A DNA stretch of 33,584 nt from Deltaproteobacteria bacterium (GTDB taxonomy: Bacteria > Campylobacterota_A > Desulfurellia > JAGGSF01), in assembly GCA_021159235.1 (NCBI GenBank), contig JAGGSF010000083.1, positions 1 to 33,584 on the forward strand, in the 5' to 3' direction. The position numbers and the translations under genes were made by a program. The notes below the pieces were generated by a model. It was not told the origin of the DNA, ran no database searches, and was given only the letters and a program-made list of their open reading frames with translations. Positions 32,211 through 33,584 of the stretch are shown here, one piece after another (the first letter of the stretch is position 1; each line of letters begins with the position of its first letter).

Positions 32211-33124
32211 TTCTACTTTCCTCAGGCAGTCCTAAGAATAAAAAAGAGATAAGGAAATTTCTGTTCAATCTGTTTTTTGACAGACATATCACTCCTCTTC
32301 CTTTAATGTTGAGACTTCCTGTCGCTATTTTTTTATCTTCAATGAGACTTCCAGAAGCCAGAAAACACTATGCACTCATCAAAGGTTCTCCTCTGATAGA
32401 GAATGTAAAGAAACAGGCAGATTTATTAAGACAGAGAATAAAGGATGATGTATTCATATGTATGAGATACAGCAGACCCAGGGCAAAAGAGGTGGTAAAA
32501 GAGATAAAAGAGAAGGACATAAGAAATGTAGTTCTGTTTCCATTGTATCCACATTATTCCAAAACCACGGTCGGTTCATCGGTAGATGATTTCCTGTATC
32601 AGATAAAAAAACAAAATCTCAATACAAATATAAGGGTTATTTCACACTGGCATAAGGAAAAAAGGTTTATCAACATCGTCAAAAACCTCATCTATGAAGA
32701 ATGGGGGAAAATGCCGGATGATTTAAAAGCCCATTCTATTATCATTTTTTCCGCTCATAGTTTGCCTCAAAAGATAGTAAGAAATGGAGACCCTTACCTT
32801 GGGGAGTTAAAAGACTGCATAAACCGGATAATGAAGGATACAGCATTAGACTATACACTCTCTTTCCAATCTAAGGCTACCCCTGTAAAATGGCTTGAAC
32901 CATCCACTGAAAAGGTTATAAAACAATCTATAAAGAAGGGGAAAAAGGCAATAATAATTGTTCCCATCAGTTTTGTTTCAGAACATATAGAAACATTGTT
33001 TGAAATAGATATAACGTATAGAGATTTAGCCCGCAGGGAGGGTGCAAGGTATTTTTCCCGCATCAAAACGGACTACATTTGTCCGGAATTTATAGATTTT
33101 ATGAAGGAGATGATAAATGATTAA
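32192..33124 (+). CDS. hemH: Ferrochelatase (protoporphyrin or coproporphyrin type)
   Basis: A 310-residue ferrochelatase, which inserts Fe2+ into a porphyrin at the end of haem synthesis. His189 in FSAHSLP and Glu264 in SEHIETLFEID are the active-site residues. YPHYSKTTVGS (119-129) and GSPLIENVKKQA are also family text. No cysteine cluster for a [2Fe-2S] centre is visible at the C-terminus. The hemE-hemH-hemY order resembles the Bacillus hemEHY operon, where the enzyme works on coproporphyrin; the substrate cannot be fixed without knowing whether hemQ or hemN lies elsewhere. It overlaps both neighbours. Confidence 0.94.
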   Translation: MEKRAIVLLSSGSPKNKKEIRKFLFNLFFDRHITPLPLMLRLPVAIFLSSMRLPEARKHYALIKGSPLIENVKKQADLLRQRIKDDVFICMRYSRPRAKEVVKEIKEKDIRNVVLFPLYPHYSKTTVGSSVDDFLYQIKKQNLNTNIRVISHWHKEKRFINIVKNLIYEEWGKMPDDLKAHSIIIFSAHSLPQKIVRNGDPYLGELKDCINRIMKDTALDYTLSFQSKATPVKWLEPSTEKVIKQSIKKGKKAIIIVPISFVSEHIETLFEIDITYRDLARREGARYFSRIKTDYICPEFIDFMKEMIND

Positions 33125-33584
33125 AGCGGCGATTTTAGGAGGAGGACTTTCTGGATTATCTCTGGCTTTCGTTCTTAAAAAAGGTTTAAAGCAAAGGGGA
33201 ATAGATGCAGAGATAAAACTATTTGAAAAAGAGAAAACATTGGGAGGAACAATCGGCACAAAAAAGATAGATGGGTTCATCATTGAAAAGAGTGCCAACG
33301 GTTTCTTAGACAACAAACCATACACCGTAAAGCTGTGTGAAGATCTGAACATCCAAACCATCAAAAGCAATGAAAAGGCAAAGAAGAGGTACATATACAG
33401 CAAGGGGAAACTCCATCTTCTCCCCGAAAAACAATTTTTAATACTGCTTAAGGGTCTCATGTCACCGTTGGGAAGGCTGAGGTTTTTAGCGGAACCATTG
33501 ATAAAGCAAAGAATAGAAGATGAAACGGTAGCAGAATTTGTAATAAGAAGACTGGGCAAAGAGACACTGATAAAACTCATAGGT
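33117..33584 (+). CDS. hemY: Protoporphyrinogen/coproporphyrinogen oxidase HemY, 5' part
   Basis: The first 156 codons of a FAD-dependent porphyrinogen oxidase, cut by the window end. The dinucleotide-binding loop is ILGGGLSGLSLAF (6-18), followed by the acidic residue in KLFEKEKTLGGTIGT and DGFIIEKSANGFLDNKP, a typical HemY N-terminal region (about 52-68). It should oxidise protoporphyrinogen IX or coproporphyrinogen III for the ferrochelatase encoded just upstream, with which it overlaps by 8 bases. The catalytic and membrane-binding parts lie outside the window, so the full length is unknown. Confidence 0.88.
   Translation, partial: MIKAAILGGGLSGLSLAFVLKKGLKQRGIDAEIKLFEKEKTLGGTIGTKKIDGFIIEKSANGFLDNKPYTVKLCEDLNIQTIKSNEKAKKRYIYSKGKLHLLPEKQFLILLKGLMSPLGRLRFLAEPLIKQRIEDETVAEFVIRRLGKETLIKLIG

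Noticed and set aside
33026-33580. 184-codon minus-strand open frame at the right end
   Set aside because: It is antisense to the end of hemH and to the FAD-binding start of hemY, which are much better supported.
1-33584. tRNA, rRNA, CRISPR, insertion sequence or phage genes
   Set aside because: No cloverleaf-length gap, spaced repeat array, transposase or integrase motif was seen; nearly all the window is explained by ordinary genes.

Overview
This is a gene-dense, A+T-rich bacterial chromosome segment of about 35 genes with almost no intergenic space. Most neighbours overlap by 1-40 bases or sit a few bases apart. No rRNA, tRNA, CRISPR array, insertion sequence or clear intrinsic terminator was seen. 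The bacterial identity rests on chorismate synthase, shikimate kinase, a LysM/NlpC-P60 cell-wall hydrolase, MurJ, FtsY, RuvC, RsmI and AccA. AGA/AGG and ATA codons are frequent. Several products (MJ0109-like phosphatase, GPT-type sugar-phosphate transferase, geranylgeranyl-reductase-like flavoprotein, a UPF0282 remnant) look closest to archaeal families. That mix, together with ThyX and a degenerate Lon-like protease, suggests an uncultured or thermophilic bacterial lineage, but the phylum cannot be fixed from this window.

Layout. (1) 1-5855, plus strand: a small unknown gene, an AAA_32-type Lon-like protease, aroC, aroK, a secreted three-LysM NlpC/P60 endopeptidase and ruvC. (2) 5802-16353, minus strand: one ten-gene run lysC-cimA-accA-pheA-hisC-tyrA-cmk-ispH-inositol-phosphatase-like-Na/Pi transporter. 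It mixes aspartate/isoleucine, fatty-acid, aromatic, nucleotide and isoprenoid genes, like the pheA-hisC-tyrA-aroA-cmk supraoperons but without aroA and rpsA. (3) 16463-20373, plus strand: M29-like peptidase, archaeal/eukaryotic-type polyprenyl-phosphate GlcNAc-1-phosphate transferase family protein, ElyC/DUF218 protein and geranylgeranyl-reductase-family flavoprotein. The block is followed by a 14-codon remnant of a UPF0282 metallo-hydrolase gene that stops at a sharp junction. (4) 20430-26192, minus strand: htpX, then a PrpB-like lyase, a PrpF-like isomerase, an MmgE/PrpD-family dehydratase and a two-subunit glutaconate-type CoA-transferase whose beta subunit seems to lack the catalytic glutamate. 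(5) 26301-29087, plus strand: thyX-rsmI-murJ. (6) 29062-31167, minus strand: cfa then ftsY. (7) 31233 to the end, plus strand: hemE-hemH-hemY, with hemY cut by the window edge.

Three divergent control regions (near 16400, 26250 and 31200) hold back-to-back promoter-like sequences. At each one the minus-strand gene has a purine-rich ribosome-binding site, while the plus-strand gene has a -10-like box only 7-12 bases before its ATG and no clear ribosome-binding site, which suggests leaderless or nearly leaderless transcripts.

The most interesting material is the 20417-25339 catabolic block, a methylcitrate-cycle-like set without a synthase and with an atypical CoA-transferase. It abuts a gene broken at its start, which points to insertion, rearrangement or an assembly join. 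Next comes the archaeal-looking lipid-glycan block just to its left.
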